Shown here: in pieces, positions 1-7,700 of the stretch | How the letters are laid out: every line of letters starts with the position of its first letter | Position numbering within the stretch: position 1 is the stretch's first letter | From: Acidobacteriota bacterium | GTDB lineage: Bacteria; Acidobacteriota; Terriglobia; Terriglobales; Acidobacteriaceae | Direction of reading: 5' to 3' | Assembly (NCBI GenBank): GCA_025353435.1 | Contig: JANXQR010000430.1 | Span: 1-12,858 of the forward strand | DNA length: 12,858 bases | The notes under the pieces: model-generated | The model's input: only the letters and a program-made list of their open reading frames with translations | Database searches by the model: none | Told to the model about the DNA's origin: nothing | Made by a program: the position numbers and the translations under genes

Positions 1-94
1 TTTGTAACCCCTTTGCCATCAACGAAAGAAAGTTTGCTCAAATCCATTATTAATTCGTGGGATCTGCCATACTTAATACAGTAGAGAAAAGTAG

Positions 95-119
95 CGCCCG
101 CCTCCATCGGCGGGCGTTT
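95..119 (+). terminator. Hairpin, probable terminator of a gene left of the window
   Basis: A perfect 8-bp stem (CGCCCGCC at 95-102 pairing with GGCGGGCG at 109-116) closes a 6-nt loop and is followed by TTTC. The T-run is short, and the other side has GAAAAG, so it may work weakly in both directions. No gene end is visible between position 1 and the hairpin, so the gene it would serve lies outside the window. Confidence 0.5.
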
Positions 120-157
120 CCATTTCCGGGGCAATTCAGAGCAGTAAGGAGACAGGC

Positions 158-337
158 ATGAGAACAGATCACAACTCGATCTACCGCCAGGCAGCCAGCG
201 AGAGTGTCACGCAAGCTGGCTTTACGCCCCGTTCGCTTTTTCACTTCTTCACCGGCTTCTGTCCACTGTTCACTGTTCTTTGTGATTCAAATCACGGTGA
301 GCAGAAATTCCCCCCTTTTCGGTGTGTAATCGTATGA
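158..337 (+). CDS. Candidate 59-aa small ORF upstream of eutB (doubtful)
   Basis: An ATG at 158 follows AAGGAG (146-151) with a 6-nt gap, which is an unusually good Shine-Dalgarno, and the frame runs 59 codons to TGA at 335-337. The product begins MRTDHNSIYRQAASESVTQ. Its second half is rich in Phe, Cys and Leu and looks like translated non-coding DNA. No domain, signal peptide or clear membrane segment is recognised. The CRP-like dyad at 281-296 lies inside its 3' part, which argues against coding. It could be a true small protein, a leader ORF or a decayed gene start. The main support is the ribosome-binding site just after a terminator hairpin. Confidence 0.25.
   Translation: MRTDHNSIYRQAASESVTQAGFTPRSLFHFFTGFCPLFTVLCDSNHGEQKFPPFRCVIV
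281..296. promoter_or_regulatory. CRP/FNR-type binding site upstream of eutB
   Basis: TGTGA-TTCAAA-TCACG matches the CRP consensus TGTGA-N6-TCACA at nine of ten defined bases. Its core (282-295) is a perfect 6+2+6 palindrome centred at 288.5. The closest -10-like box is TGTAAT at 325-330, which would put the dyad near -48. That is neither classic CRP spacing (-41.5 or -61.5), so the promoter is uncertain. A CRP/FNR-family activator of eutBC is an inference. Confidence 0.5.
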
Positions 338-437
338 ATCCAATCATCTTGTCCGTTTTTTTATTTGCATTTGAGAGTGCATTTATCACCAATTTCGGTG
401 CAAATTACGCGTTCCGGCTATCCTGTAGGCGAGCAAA
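338..437 (+). promoter_or_regulatory. eutB leader and ribosome-binding region
   Basis: This AT-rich stretch holds three TGCA(A/T)(A/T)T half-sites at 366-372, 378-384 and 399-405. The first two are direct repeats 12 bp apart, and ATTTGCA (363-369) is inverted against TGCAAAT (399-405). A short CACC/GGTG hairpin spans 387-400. TAGGCGAG just before the ATG at 438 is a plausible Shine-Dalgarno. No complete cobalamin riboswitch was found, although the enzyme uses a B12 cofactor. Confidence 0.35.
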
Positions 438-1835
438 ATGCCCTTTTCTCACACCATCGGAAACATCCGGTACACATTCGCCAATCTGGCTGACCTTCTT
501 GCCAAGGCAACGCCACTGCGCAGCGGCGATGTGCTCGCCGGGGTGGCGGCGGAGTCGGCTGAGCAGCGGGTGGCCGCTCAGTTCGCCCTCGCCGACCTGC
601 CATTGCAGCATTTCTTAAATGAGCAAGTTGTCCCCTATGAACAGGACGAGGTAACGCGCCTCATTGTCGATCAGCACAACATTGAGGCATTCGATCCGGT
701 TGGTGGGTTCACGGTGGGCGAGTTTCGAGACTGGCTGCTCTCAGACGAAGCTACTGCGGAGCGGCTGGCGGCGCTGGCCCCGGGGCTCACACCGGAGATG
801 GCCGCAGCCGTCAGCAAGCTCATGCGCCTTCAGGACCTGATCGTAGTGGCTGCAAAGATCCGCGTGGTGACGAAGTTTCGCACCACGGTTGGGCTTTCAG
901 GACGGTTGAGCACGCGTCTCCAGCCGAATCATCCCACTGACGATCCGGCAGGCATTGCCGCCTCAATCATTGATGGCCTGCTGCTCGGTTCGGGCGACGC
1001 CGTGATTGGCATCAACCCCGCAGGCGACAGCGTGGCTGCCACCGCCAACTTGTTGCGGCTGATCGAAGCGGTGCGGACGCGCTTCCAAATCCCTGCACAG
1101 AGCTGCGTGCTGGCGCATATCACTACTCAATTGGGGGCGCTGGAGGCTGGCGCTCCCGTGGACCTGCTGTTCCAGTCGATCGCGGGAACCGAAGCAGCGA
1201 ATCGCAGCTTCGGTGTGAATCTGTCGTTGCTGGCAGAGGCGAATGAAGCTGGCCGGTCGCTATCGAGGGGCGCGGTATGCGCGGACGGAACGGTGGGCCG
1301 CGACGTGATGTACTTCGAGACTGGCCAGGGGTCGGCGCTCTCGGCCAATGCACACCACGGCGTGGACCAGCAGACGCTGGAGGCGCGGGCATACGGGGTG
1401 GCGCGCGCGTTCGATCCCATGCTGGTAAATACGGTGGTGGGCTTCATTGGGCCAGAGTATCTCTACGACGGCAAGCAGATCACGCGCGCGGGACTCGAAG
1501 ACCACTTCTGCGGAAAGCTTCTGGGACTGCCAATGGGTTGCGACGTGTGCTACACCAACCATGCGGAGGCCGACCAGGACGATATGGATGCGCTGCTCAC
1601 GCTGCTGGGCGCGGCGGGGGTGAACTACATCATGGGCGTGCCCGGTGCGGACGATGTGATGCTGAACTACCAGAGCACGAGCTTTCACGATGCGCTTTAC
1701 CTGAGGCGGATTCTGGGGCTGCGGCCTGCGCCGGAGTTTGAGGCGTGGCTCGGCGGCGAAGGCTTCGAGCGGCTGAGGCTCGAGGCGAAGTCGCCGGAAA
1801 GGCTGCTGCTCGCGGCGGCGAGGCTGCTGAAGTGA
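438..1835 (+). CDS. eutB: Ethanolamine ammonia-lyase large (catalytic) subunit EutB
   Basis: EutB, with EutC, uses adenosylcobalamin to turn ethanolamine into acetaldehyde and ammonia in the cytoplasm. The 465-residue product covers the full family length (about 450-470). Signature stretches include RSGDVLAGVAAES (28-40), MYFETGQGSALSA (291-303), NTVVGFIGPEYLYDG (331-345), AGLEDHF (351-357) and GCDVCYTNHAEADQ (367-380). The substrate-binding residues known from E. coli EutB appear conserved: R160, Q162 and N193 at the same numbers, and Glu287 and Asp362 as E294 and D369 because of a roughly seven-residue insertion near 281-289. The ATG at 438 has a Shine-Dalgarno-like TAGGCGAG and gives the expected N-terminus. 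The stop overlaps the eutC start, so translation is probably coupled. No eut shell, aldehyde dehydrogenase or permease gene is in the window, which suggests a pathway without a microcompartment. Confidence 0.97.
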   Translation: MPFSHTIGNIRYTFANLADLLAKATPLRSGDVLAGVAAESAEQRVAAQFALADLPLQHFLNEQVVPYEQDEVTRLIVDQHNIEAFDPVGGFTVGEFRDWLLSDEATAERLAALAPGLTPEMAAAVSKLMRLQDLIVVAAKIRVVTKFRTTVGLSGRLSTRLQPNHPTDDPAGIAASIIDGLLLGSGDAVIGINPAGDSVAATANLLRLIEAVRTRFQIPAQSCVLAHITTQLGALEAGAPVDLLFQSIAGTEAANRSFGVNLSLLAEANEAGRSLSRGAVCADGTVGRDVMYFETGQGSALSANAHHGVDQQTLEARAYGVARAFDPMLVNTVVGFIGPEYLYDGKQITRAGLEDHFCGKLLGLPMGCDVCYTNHAEADQDDMDALLTLLGAAGVNYIMGVPGADDVMLNYQSTSFHDALYLRRILGLRPAPEFEAWLGGEGFERLRLEAKSPERLLLAAARLLK

Positions 1836-2599
1836 GCGACCCACTGGACATGCTGGACATTGCCAAGCGGCTGCGGGCGTTGACGCCGGCGCGCTTGGGG
1901 CTGGGGCGCAGCGGCGTGAGCCAGGTCACGCGTGACGTGCTTCACTTCCAACTCAGTCACGCGCAGGCGCGCGACGCAGTCCATGCGCGACTTGATGCGG
2001 CGGCTCTTGCACAGGCGATCCGCGCGCAGGTTTCGCAATTCGACTCAGGCCCGGTTCTGCGGCTGCATTCGGCCGCGCCCGATCGGACGACGTATTTGCA
2101 GCGGCCCGACCTGGGACGCAGGCTGGATGAGAAGAGCCGTTCCGCGCTGGCACCGAATGAAGGCGGAGAGGTTGACGTGGCGATGGTGGTGGCCGACGGA
2201 CTGTCGGCTCTGGCAGTGGAGCGCCACGTTCCACCGCTGCTCGGACTGCTGCTGCCACGACTGGCAGAAAGAAATGTCGCGCCGGTATGCGTCGTGGAAC
2301 AGGGGAGAGTGGCGATTGGAGACGAGATTGGCGAGGCACTTCAGGCGCGGCTCTCGATTGTGTTGATCGGGGAGCGGCCGGGGCTGAGTTCGCCGGACTC
2401 GCTGGGAGCTTATATTACGTGGGCGCCGCGCGTAGGGCGGACGGATGCGGAGCGCGTGTGCATCTCCAACATCCGCTCCCAGGGTCTGGATTACGAGGAG
2501 GCTGCCGCGCAAGTGGAAAGGGCTGTAACTGAGGCCTTTCAGCGCCGGCTGACGGGGGTGGCGCCGGAGGCTCATCGCGGTCTGTCGGAGAACTTGTGA
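1832..2599 (+). CDS. eutC: Ethanolamine ammonia-lyase small subunit EutC
   Basis: EutC is the light subunit that, with EutB, holds adenosylcobalamin. I chose GTG at 1832, inside the GTGA that also ends eutB. It gives 255 residues starting (M)SDPLDMLDIAKRLRALTPAR, whereas the longer in-frame extension from 1745 is Arg/Ala-rich shadow sequence inside eutB. Family motifs are in order: RLGLGRSG (21-28), RPDLGRRLD (91-99), VADGLSALA (120-128), GERPGLSSPDSLGAY (180-194) and CISNIRSQGLDYEEAA (210-225). It is shorter than the E. coli protein (about 295), mainly at the N-terminus. The stop overlaps the next start (TGATG), making a three-gene coupled unit. Confidence 0.96.
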   Translation: MSDPLDMLDIAKRLRALTPARLGLGRSGVSQVTRDVLHFQLSHAQARDAVHARLDAAALAQAIRAQVSQFDSGPVLRLHSAAPDRTTYLQRPDLGRRLDEKSRSALAPNEGGEVDVAMVVADGLSALAVERHVPPLLGLLLPRLAERNVAPVCVVEQGRVAIGDEIGEALQARLSIVLIGERPGLSSPDSLGAYITWAPRVGRTDAERVCISNIRSQGLDYEEAAAQVERAVTEAFQRRLTGVAPEAHRGLSENL

Positions 2600-2868
2600 T
2601 GCGCGGGGTTCGCATAGGGTTCATGGCGTTGATTGGCCTGGTGGTGTTCGGTTACGGGGCGGACTGGGTGATCTTCAAGATCGAAGGCTCGCCTACGTCA
2701 CAGTTCACGGTGAGCCACTTTGTTTCGGCTCCGCTTAAGAACAACAAGGAAGAGATGGACTACACGGGGTCCGACATGGTGCCGTGTTCGATCACTTTGT
2801 TTCCCCAGGGCGGGTTTACGCCGTGCTGGTGGCTGCGGACGCACACGAACGATGTGAAGCGTTTTTAA
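2599..2868 (+). CDS. Small membrane-anchored protein of unknown function
   Basis: This is an 89-residue product with one hydrophobic segment (about 7-20, then an aromatic ADWVIFKI stretch), so a membrane anchor with the rest outside the cytoplasm is likely. The remainder holds two cysteines, each after proline (C63 in VPCS, C76 in TPCWW), which could form a disulfide in the periplasm. I recall similar small proteins with this LKNNKEE...PC...FPQGG...PCW pattern in Acidobacteriota but know no function. The ATG at 2599 overlaps the eutC TGA; a GTG one codon upstream is an alternative start. The coupling suggests it is co-expressed with eutBC. A role in ethanolamine use is only inference. Confidence 0.75.
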   Translation: MRGVRIGFMALIGLVVFGYGADWVIFKIEGSPTSQFTVSHFVSAPLKNNKEEMDYTGSDMVPCSITLFPQGGFTPCWWLRTHTNDVKRF

Positions 2869-3002
2869 GGGCAGGGAACCTGGAACACGGCACAGGAACC
2901 AGAGAGCAATTGTGGGAGTGAACATAAGTGGGTGATGGCAGTCACTCCATTGCCTTCGGCGCAGGGGTAGCATCGAGCAATCCTTCCCCCAGGGTGGCGA
3001 AA

Positions 3003-3197
3003 ATGTATAACCGCACGCAGAACGAGAATGGGACCTACAATACGCTGTGCCTGCATTGCTTCATGACCGTTGCTTCGGCGGTGGATTCGAACGAGGGGCT
3101 CGAGAGGGTTGAGGCCAAACATATGTGCCTTGAGCGCATGATTTCGGAATTGGTGACGCTGGGCGATTGTGACTGCCAGTGTATGCGGCCCAATTAG
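3003..3197 (+). CDS. Small Cys/His-rich protein, possible zinc site, unknown function
   Basis: The 64-residue product contains C16-x2-C19 and H40-x-C42, a spacing that could bind one zinc ion, followed by a cysteine-rich tail (C56, C58, C60). The start at ATG 3003 has AGGGTGG 5 nt upstream (2991-2997). A GTG at 2928 would add 25 residues with no family-like character. I recall acidobacterial proteins with this N-G-T-[YF]...C-x2-C...T-V-A...E...H-x-C layout but no assigned role. It follows the eut operon after 134 nt. It is convergent with the TPR gene, and the two stop codons overlap. There is no signal peptide or membrane segment, so it is probably cytoplasmic. Confidence 0.65.
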   Translation: MYNRTQNENGTYNTLCLHCFMTVASAVDSNEGLERVEAKHMCLERMISELVTLGDCDCQCMRPN

Positions 3198-4372
3198 GGA
3201 TTTGGCGTGATGGCGGGTTGCGGGGCGGGGCGCGGGTGTCCGTTGGCGAGTTTCTTGTAGAGGTCCTCGTCCGCGGCTTTGTTGAGCTTGCTGGCCTTGT
3301 CAAACTCCGCCTTGGCTTCTTCCTTGCGGCCCATGGTGCGATAGAGCCTTCCGAGACGCCAATGCACGTTCACTTCGTCGGGCTTGAGGCGGGCGGCGGT
3401 TTCGAGTTCACGGAGCGCATCGGCATTTCGGCCGGCATCGGAGTCGATGATGCCGAGGTCGAGGTCGCCGAGCCATAAAGATGAATCGACTTGCACGCCA
3501 TTGACAAGCAGCGGGCGGGCTTCCTCGGCTTTGTTGAGCTGCAGAAGGCTATCGCCCAGGTAGACCATGGATTGGGCGTGTTTGGGGTCGTTCGCCAGCT
3601 CGGCCTGGAACTCGATGGCGGCTTCGGGATACTGCTTCTGGGTCCACAGGAGGTAGCCGAGGCCGAAGTGCGCGTTGGGTTCTTTGGGATTGGCCTTGAC
3701 GGCGGCGCGAAACATCTTGGTGGAGCCCTCGTTGTCTTTCATTTCGTCGAGGGCTTCGCCGGCAATCATGTCGGCTTCAGCGGAGTCGGGATTGAGGGCC
3801 AGGATCTCCTTGTAGACGTCCATAACTTTGGGGAACTGCCGGGTCCAGAGATAGGTGTGGGCGAGGTCGAGGCGCAGAGGCAGATTCAGCGGGTCGCGAT
3901 CGGCGGCGGTTTTCAGGTAAGGGGCGGCTTTGTCGTAATCGGCCAGGCCGTAATGGGACATGCCGAGAAGAATGGTGAAGCGCTGGGCTTCGGGTGAATC
4001 GGGCGGTGCTGATTTCAGAAGGGCTTCGAATTCCGGAATGGCTTCCTTGAGCTGGCCGCTCTTGAAGAGGGCCAGGGCGAGGTTGAGGCGCAGGCCTGGC
4101 ACCTCGGGATTGAGCTCGATGGCCTTGCGATAAAGGGGCACGGCTTCGTTGTAGTGCTCCTGGCGGGCCTCGAGAAGTGCGATTCGGGCATAGGGCTCGG
4201 GATTATTTGGATAGGTTTTGGAGAGGGAAATCCATGCCGTCTCCGCCTCGCTGTAGTTGTGTACCTGTTCGAGGACGAGTGCTGCCTGGCGGGCGGCGAC
4301 GTAGGCGTCCTGGGCGCAGGCGAGGGCGGCGGCGAGGAGCAGCAAGGTTAGAGTTTGGGTTGCCCTTTTCAC
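3194..4372 (-). CDS. Exported tetratricopeptide-repeat (TPR) protein
   Basis: The 392-residue product starts with a signal peptide (KR, then a Leu/Ala core, probable cleavage near ACA-QD at 20-21). Most of the rest is about ten 34-residue TPR units, beginning near 26, 59, 93, 131, 165, 199, 233, 267, 301 and 335. Typical positions are visible, for example YNEAVPLYRKAIELNP (74-89) and YPEAAIEFQAELANDP (248-263). The tail (378-392) is proline-rich and probably flexible. TPR superhelices bind other proteins, so an envelope scaffold or assembly role is likely, but no partner is shown. The ATG at 4372 follows AGAGG with a 5-nt gap. The stop overlaps the convergent small gene by 4 nt. Confidence 0.92.
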   Translation of the reverse strand: MKRATQTLTLLLLAAALACAQDAYVAARQAALVLEQVHNYSEAETAWISLSKTYPNNPEPYARIALLEARQEHYNEAVPLYRKAIELNPEVPGLRLNLALALFKSGQLKEAIPEFEALLKSAPPDSPEAQRFTILLGMSHYGLADYDKAAPYLKTAADRDPLNLPLRLDLAHTYLWTRQFPKVMDVYKEILALNPDSAEADMIAGEALDEMKDNEGSTKMFRAAVKANPKEPNAHFGLGYLLWTQKQYPEAAIEFQAELANDPKHAQSMVYLGDSLLQLNKAEEARPLLVNGVQVDSSLWLGDLDLGIIDSDAGRNADALRELETAARLKPDEVNVHWRLGRLYRTMGRKEEAKAEFDKASKLNKAADEDLYKKLANGHPRPAPQPAITPNP

Positions 4373-4512
4373 GTTCGCCTCTGATGTTGGACTGCTTGAG
4401 TTGATTTTCGCTTGGTGGGTGTGGGTGGGGCAATTCTGTCAGGTGCTCTTCCATCAATTTGGCGTACGACTGACTCGCAGGGAAGGAAGAACAACAGCAA
4501 GAACAACTGCAG

Positions 4513-4560
4513 ATCCTTCGACTCCATTTGCGCACAAAGCCGCGCAAATTCCGCTCAGGA
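4513..4560. repeat. REP-like palindromic intergenic element
   Basis: ATTTGCGC (4526-4533) and GCGCAAAT (4542-4549) form a perfect 8-bp stem around an 8-nt loop. They are flanked by TCCT (4514-4517) and AGGA (4557-4560), giving a nested dyad. The layout, GATCCTTCGACTCC then a stem then GCTCAGGA, matches an intergenic repeat I recall as common in Acidobacteriota genomes. Only one copy is in this window, so the repeat status cannot be shown here. Confidence 0.45.
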
Positions 4561-4573
4561 AGACAAATCTCTG

Positions 4574-4631
4574 GGGTGGGTTCGAGGTATCCCACCCTAA
4601 GCGCAAAGACAAAGACGCGCTGAGGGGCGGG
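4574..4631. repeat. Paired inverted repeats next to the REP-like element
   Basis: GGGTGGG (4574-4580) pairs perfectly with CCCACCC (4591-4597) across 10 nt. The same right arm can pair imperfectly with GCGCTGAGGGGCGGG (4617-4631), so two hairpins compete for one arm. It may be a second repeat family or structured RNA. Function is unknown. Confidence 0.35.
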
Positions 4632-4674
4632 CACCCTCGGTTGGTGCGATAGCCGAGGAGGACAGATTCGTGGC

Positions 4675-4711
4675 AAAGAAAAAGGGCCCGGCAGGAAGAC
4701 CTGCCGGGCCC
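4675..4711 (-). terminator. Rho-independent terminator of the TonB receptor gene
   Basis: A perfect 12-bp GC-rich stem (GGGCCCGGCAGG at 4684-4695 with its complement at 4700-4711) encloses a 4-nt loop. On the - strand it is followed by TTTTTCTTT (4683-4675). It lies 18 nt past the receptor stop codon. Confidence 0.92.
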
Positions 4712-4729
4712 TGTTGAGGGGTTGATGGT

Positions 4730-7700
4730 TTAGAAAATGAACTTGCCGCCGAGTTCCAGAACGCGGGGATCCCACGTGCTGGTGACCTGGCCGAAGGTGT
4801 TTCCGCTGCCCAGTGTGGTGGCTGCGCCGTTTTGCGGTGCGTAGCCAACGTTCACGTTGTTGCCTTCAGCGTGATTAAGGGTGTTGAACGACTCGAACCG
4901 GAGTTCAAGGTGCGCCCGCTCGGTGAAGGCAAACGACTTGTACAGCGAGGTTGTGAAGTTGACACGGCCCGGACCAATGACGGCATCCTTGCCCGCGTTG
5001 CCGAAGCCGAGGTTGGGTCCGCCCTGCCAGACCGGCATGACGTTCGAGAACTTCGAAGTGTCAAACCAATTGGCGAACGTCTTGGGGTAGGACATTTTCC
5101 CGCTGATGTTGGGGCGAACCGTGTATCCGCCGCCGAGGCCAACGGGATCGTATCCGTTGCCGCTGCCGAGGATACCACCGGCGCCAGTTACGCCGTTGTT
5201 GGTCGGGATCACGCCGCTCTCATCGACAAACGTTCCGGCCGTTTCCCATCCACCGATCAGGGAGTGAACCAGACCCGAGCTCTTGGCGAAGAACGGGAGT
5301 TTGTAGACGTAGTTTGCGTTGATCATGTTGCGGCGATCCAACGCGCCCGAACCCTTGTCATACTTGAGGTTCCAGGGGTTGCTGACACCTTGGAGGTCGA
5401 AGCTAGTGATATCGATTTCGTGCGAGTACGTGTAATCGATTTCGCCGCTGAGGCCCCACTTGTTCTGCACACGGAGCCCGGTCTGGAATCCGTTGTAGGT
5501 GCCGTTGGTGGTGTTTTCCTGCTGGTTGATGTCGCCGTATCCCTGGAACTGACGGAACTGGTTCTGGCCGCCATTAAAGGACTGGAAGCCGGGGAGGCAC
5601 TTGCTGTCGTCTCCAAACGGCGAGTGGTTGCCGCTGTCGCCAGCCAGGCATTGTACGGGAACAGTTGCGCTGCCGCCGCCCGGTTGGGGAACGCTGACAG
5701 GAGAGACGGAGAAGGGGATGTTGTTGATGTGGCGATCGACGTTCTGGTGCCACGCCATGTTGCCAACGTACTGGACAACCCAGATGACGGACGGCGAGAT
5801 CTCACGCTGCACACCCAAGCTGAACTGGGCGACGGCAGGAGCGCGATAGTCCTTGGCCAGGTTGGTGACGTTGGTAGCGAATACAGGGAGCCCAGCGGCG
5901 GCAGCATCCGCGCCGGTCTGCCAGTTGGTTCCGGGATGGCTGAACATGGTGTTGTTGATGCTCAGGTTGTATGCAAACGGCGAACTGGTTGCCGCGTTGT
6001 AGATGTCGTTGCCCTGCATGCGCTCGAAGAATGATCCGATACCGCCGCGGAGAACGGTCTTGCCGTTGCCGAATAGGTCCTCAGAGAAGCCGACTCGCGG
6101 TTGGAGGGTGTTGTAGTCGTTCTTGACCAAGCCAACGGGGAATCCGTTTTGTGCGGCGAGTCCCATTCCATTGAGATAGAACTGGACAGTATTCACAGTC
6201 GAGATGCCGGGGCTGGTGGGGTCGATGGTTCCGGCCGTTGTCCAGATGGGCAGCGCCGAAGGGTTGTACATCTCCTGATCGAAGTTGGCGACCTGGTTGT
6301 TCCGTTCCCAGGCGTGCGGCAGGGCATCATAGCGAAGTCCGAGCTGCAGGCTGAGGCGGGGAGAGACGTGCCAGTTGTCCATCACATAGGCCGACGGCGT
6401 TTGGTTGACATAGTGGCGGATCGGGGTCTTCTGGAACTGAGAGAAGCTTCCGGTCAAGCCGAGGAGCAAGTCCATGAGGCTGTCGTTGGTGGTGCTGCTG
6501 GGGCTGAAGTTGCCCTGCTGATCACCGAACAACTGCTGGTTCTTGGTGTAGCGGTTGTAGCTGAATCCGTACTTCATGGCGTGCTTGCCCATGGTGTACG
6601 AGATGTCAACCTTTGGCTCGTAGTCGCGCGCGGCGTTGTGCCACGGAGCGGAGCCGGTATCTTCGGCTGTTCCGTAGGGACCCATGTACCCGATGCCGGG
6701 AAGGGCATTGCGCGTGACCTTGAAGGCCGAGCTGATGGGAGCGACGCTCCAACCGGAAGGCAACTGAGCATTCTTGCTGTTGATGATGTTGATGACGTTG
6801 CCGTCGTAGTTGATGCTGGCTTCCATTACCAGGTTGGGATTGATCTGCCCGGTCAGCTTGATGGCCGCTGATTCAGAGGGGTTGGACAGGGTGCTGGTAA
6901 TGGTGTTGTAGCTGGCCCAGAGCCAGCCCAGGAACGGCGAAGCGTTGCCCTGGGTCACGGTGTCCTGCATGTAGTGGCCGAGGATGGCCCACTTGTCGTT
7001 GACCTTGTGGTCAATACGAACCACATCGTCGCGGACATCGAGCGGAACCGTGTTGCTGGCGACAGCCTTGTCGTCGGGGGTGGTCGCCTTGGGGAGCGCG
7101 GGAGAGTTCAGGTAGAGAACGCCATTGGGGTCGAACAACGATGAGGGAATGACCTGCGGGTCAGCGCAACCGTTGGGGTTTCCCTTTGCGTCAAATAGCG
7201 TGGCACCGTTCCAGCAGCGATTGGGGGTCAGTCCAAGCGGCTGCAGTTTGGTTTGGTAGTAGCTGGTGCTAGTGGCGATATTCGGAACCAGCAGGAATGC
7301 GCTCGACTGGAATTTGGGCGCGACGTAGGTGAGATTCTGACCGAGTGTGGGGCGATCGGCGGCATCGATGGTGTTCTGGATGTTGGTGCCGGCCGCGTTG
7401 AGGATCTTGCGCCATTCTTCATTCCAGAAGAAGAAGGTCTTCTGTCTGCTCTCGTTGTAGACGTGAGGAATGAATATGGGGCCACCCGCGTTTGCGCCGT
7501 AGATGTTGTAGTGCAGCGACGGGCGCGCATTGTTATGGAGCTTGTTAAAGTAGAAGTTGGCGTCGTAGTCGGTGTTGCGGTTGAACTCGTAGACTTCCCC
7601 GTGGAACTTCTGGGTACCGCTCTTGAGCGAAAGGCTCATGGTGGCGCCAGAAGAAATACCGTAGTCTGGCGGGTAGTTCGAGGTCAGCATGTTGAATTCG

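Larger units (their letters stand above)
4373..4729. other. Intergenic spacer between TPR gene and TonB receptor
   Basis: This 357-nt stretch has no credible gene; the ORFs crossing it have no recognisable domain. It holds the upstream region of the TPR gene (no strong promoter seen), a cluster of inverted repeats at 4513-4631, and the receptor's terminator at 4675-4711. Confidence 0.7.

Noticed and set aside
261..268. GTCCACTG, similar to the B12 box of cobalamin riboswitches, upstream of a B12-dependent enzyme
   Set aside because: Only the short box resembles the riboswitch; the rest of the conserved core is missing and it lies about 170 nt from eutB. It is also part of a CACTGTT tandem repeat (264-277).
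1745..1831. 29-residue N-terminal extension of EutC from ATG 1745
   Set aside because: The extension overlaps eutB, is low-complexity Arg/Ala, and the GTG at 1832 gives a normal EutC N-terminus.
1260..1844. 194-codon - strand frame inside eutB
   Set aside because: Antisense to highly conserved EutB motifs, Arg/His/Pro-rich and without any family pattern.
2915..2948. GGAGTGA/TCACTCC inverted repeat after the eut operon as a terminator
   Set aside because: The stem is 7 bp with a 20-nt loop and no T-run follows.
3491..3997. 168-codon + strand frame opposite the TPR gene
   Set aside because: Its Gly/Val repeat character is the mirror of the TPR repeats on the other strand; no independent evidence.
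4832..6034. 400-codon open frame on the + strand opposite the TonB receptor, with others at 6101-6871 and 7253-7717
   Set aside because: They lie wholly antisense to a receptor with clear motifs, have no recognisable domain, and are explained by high G+C codon bias that removes stops from the opposite strand.
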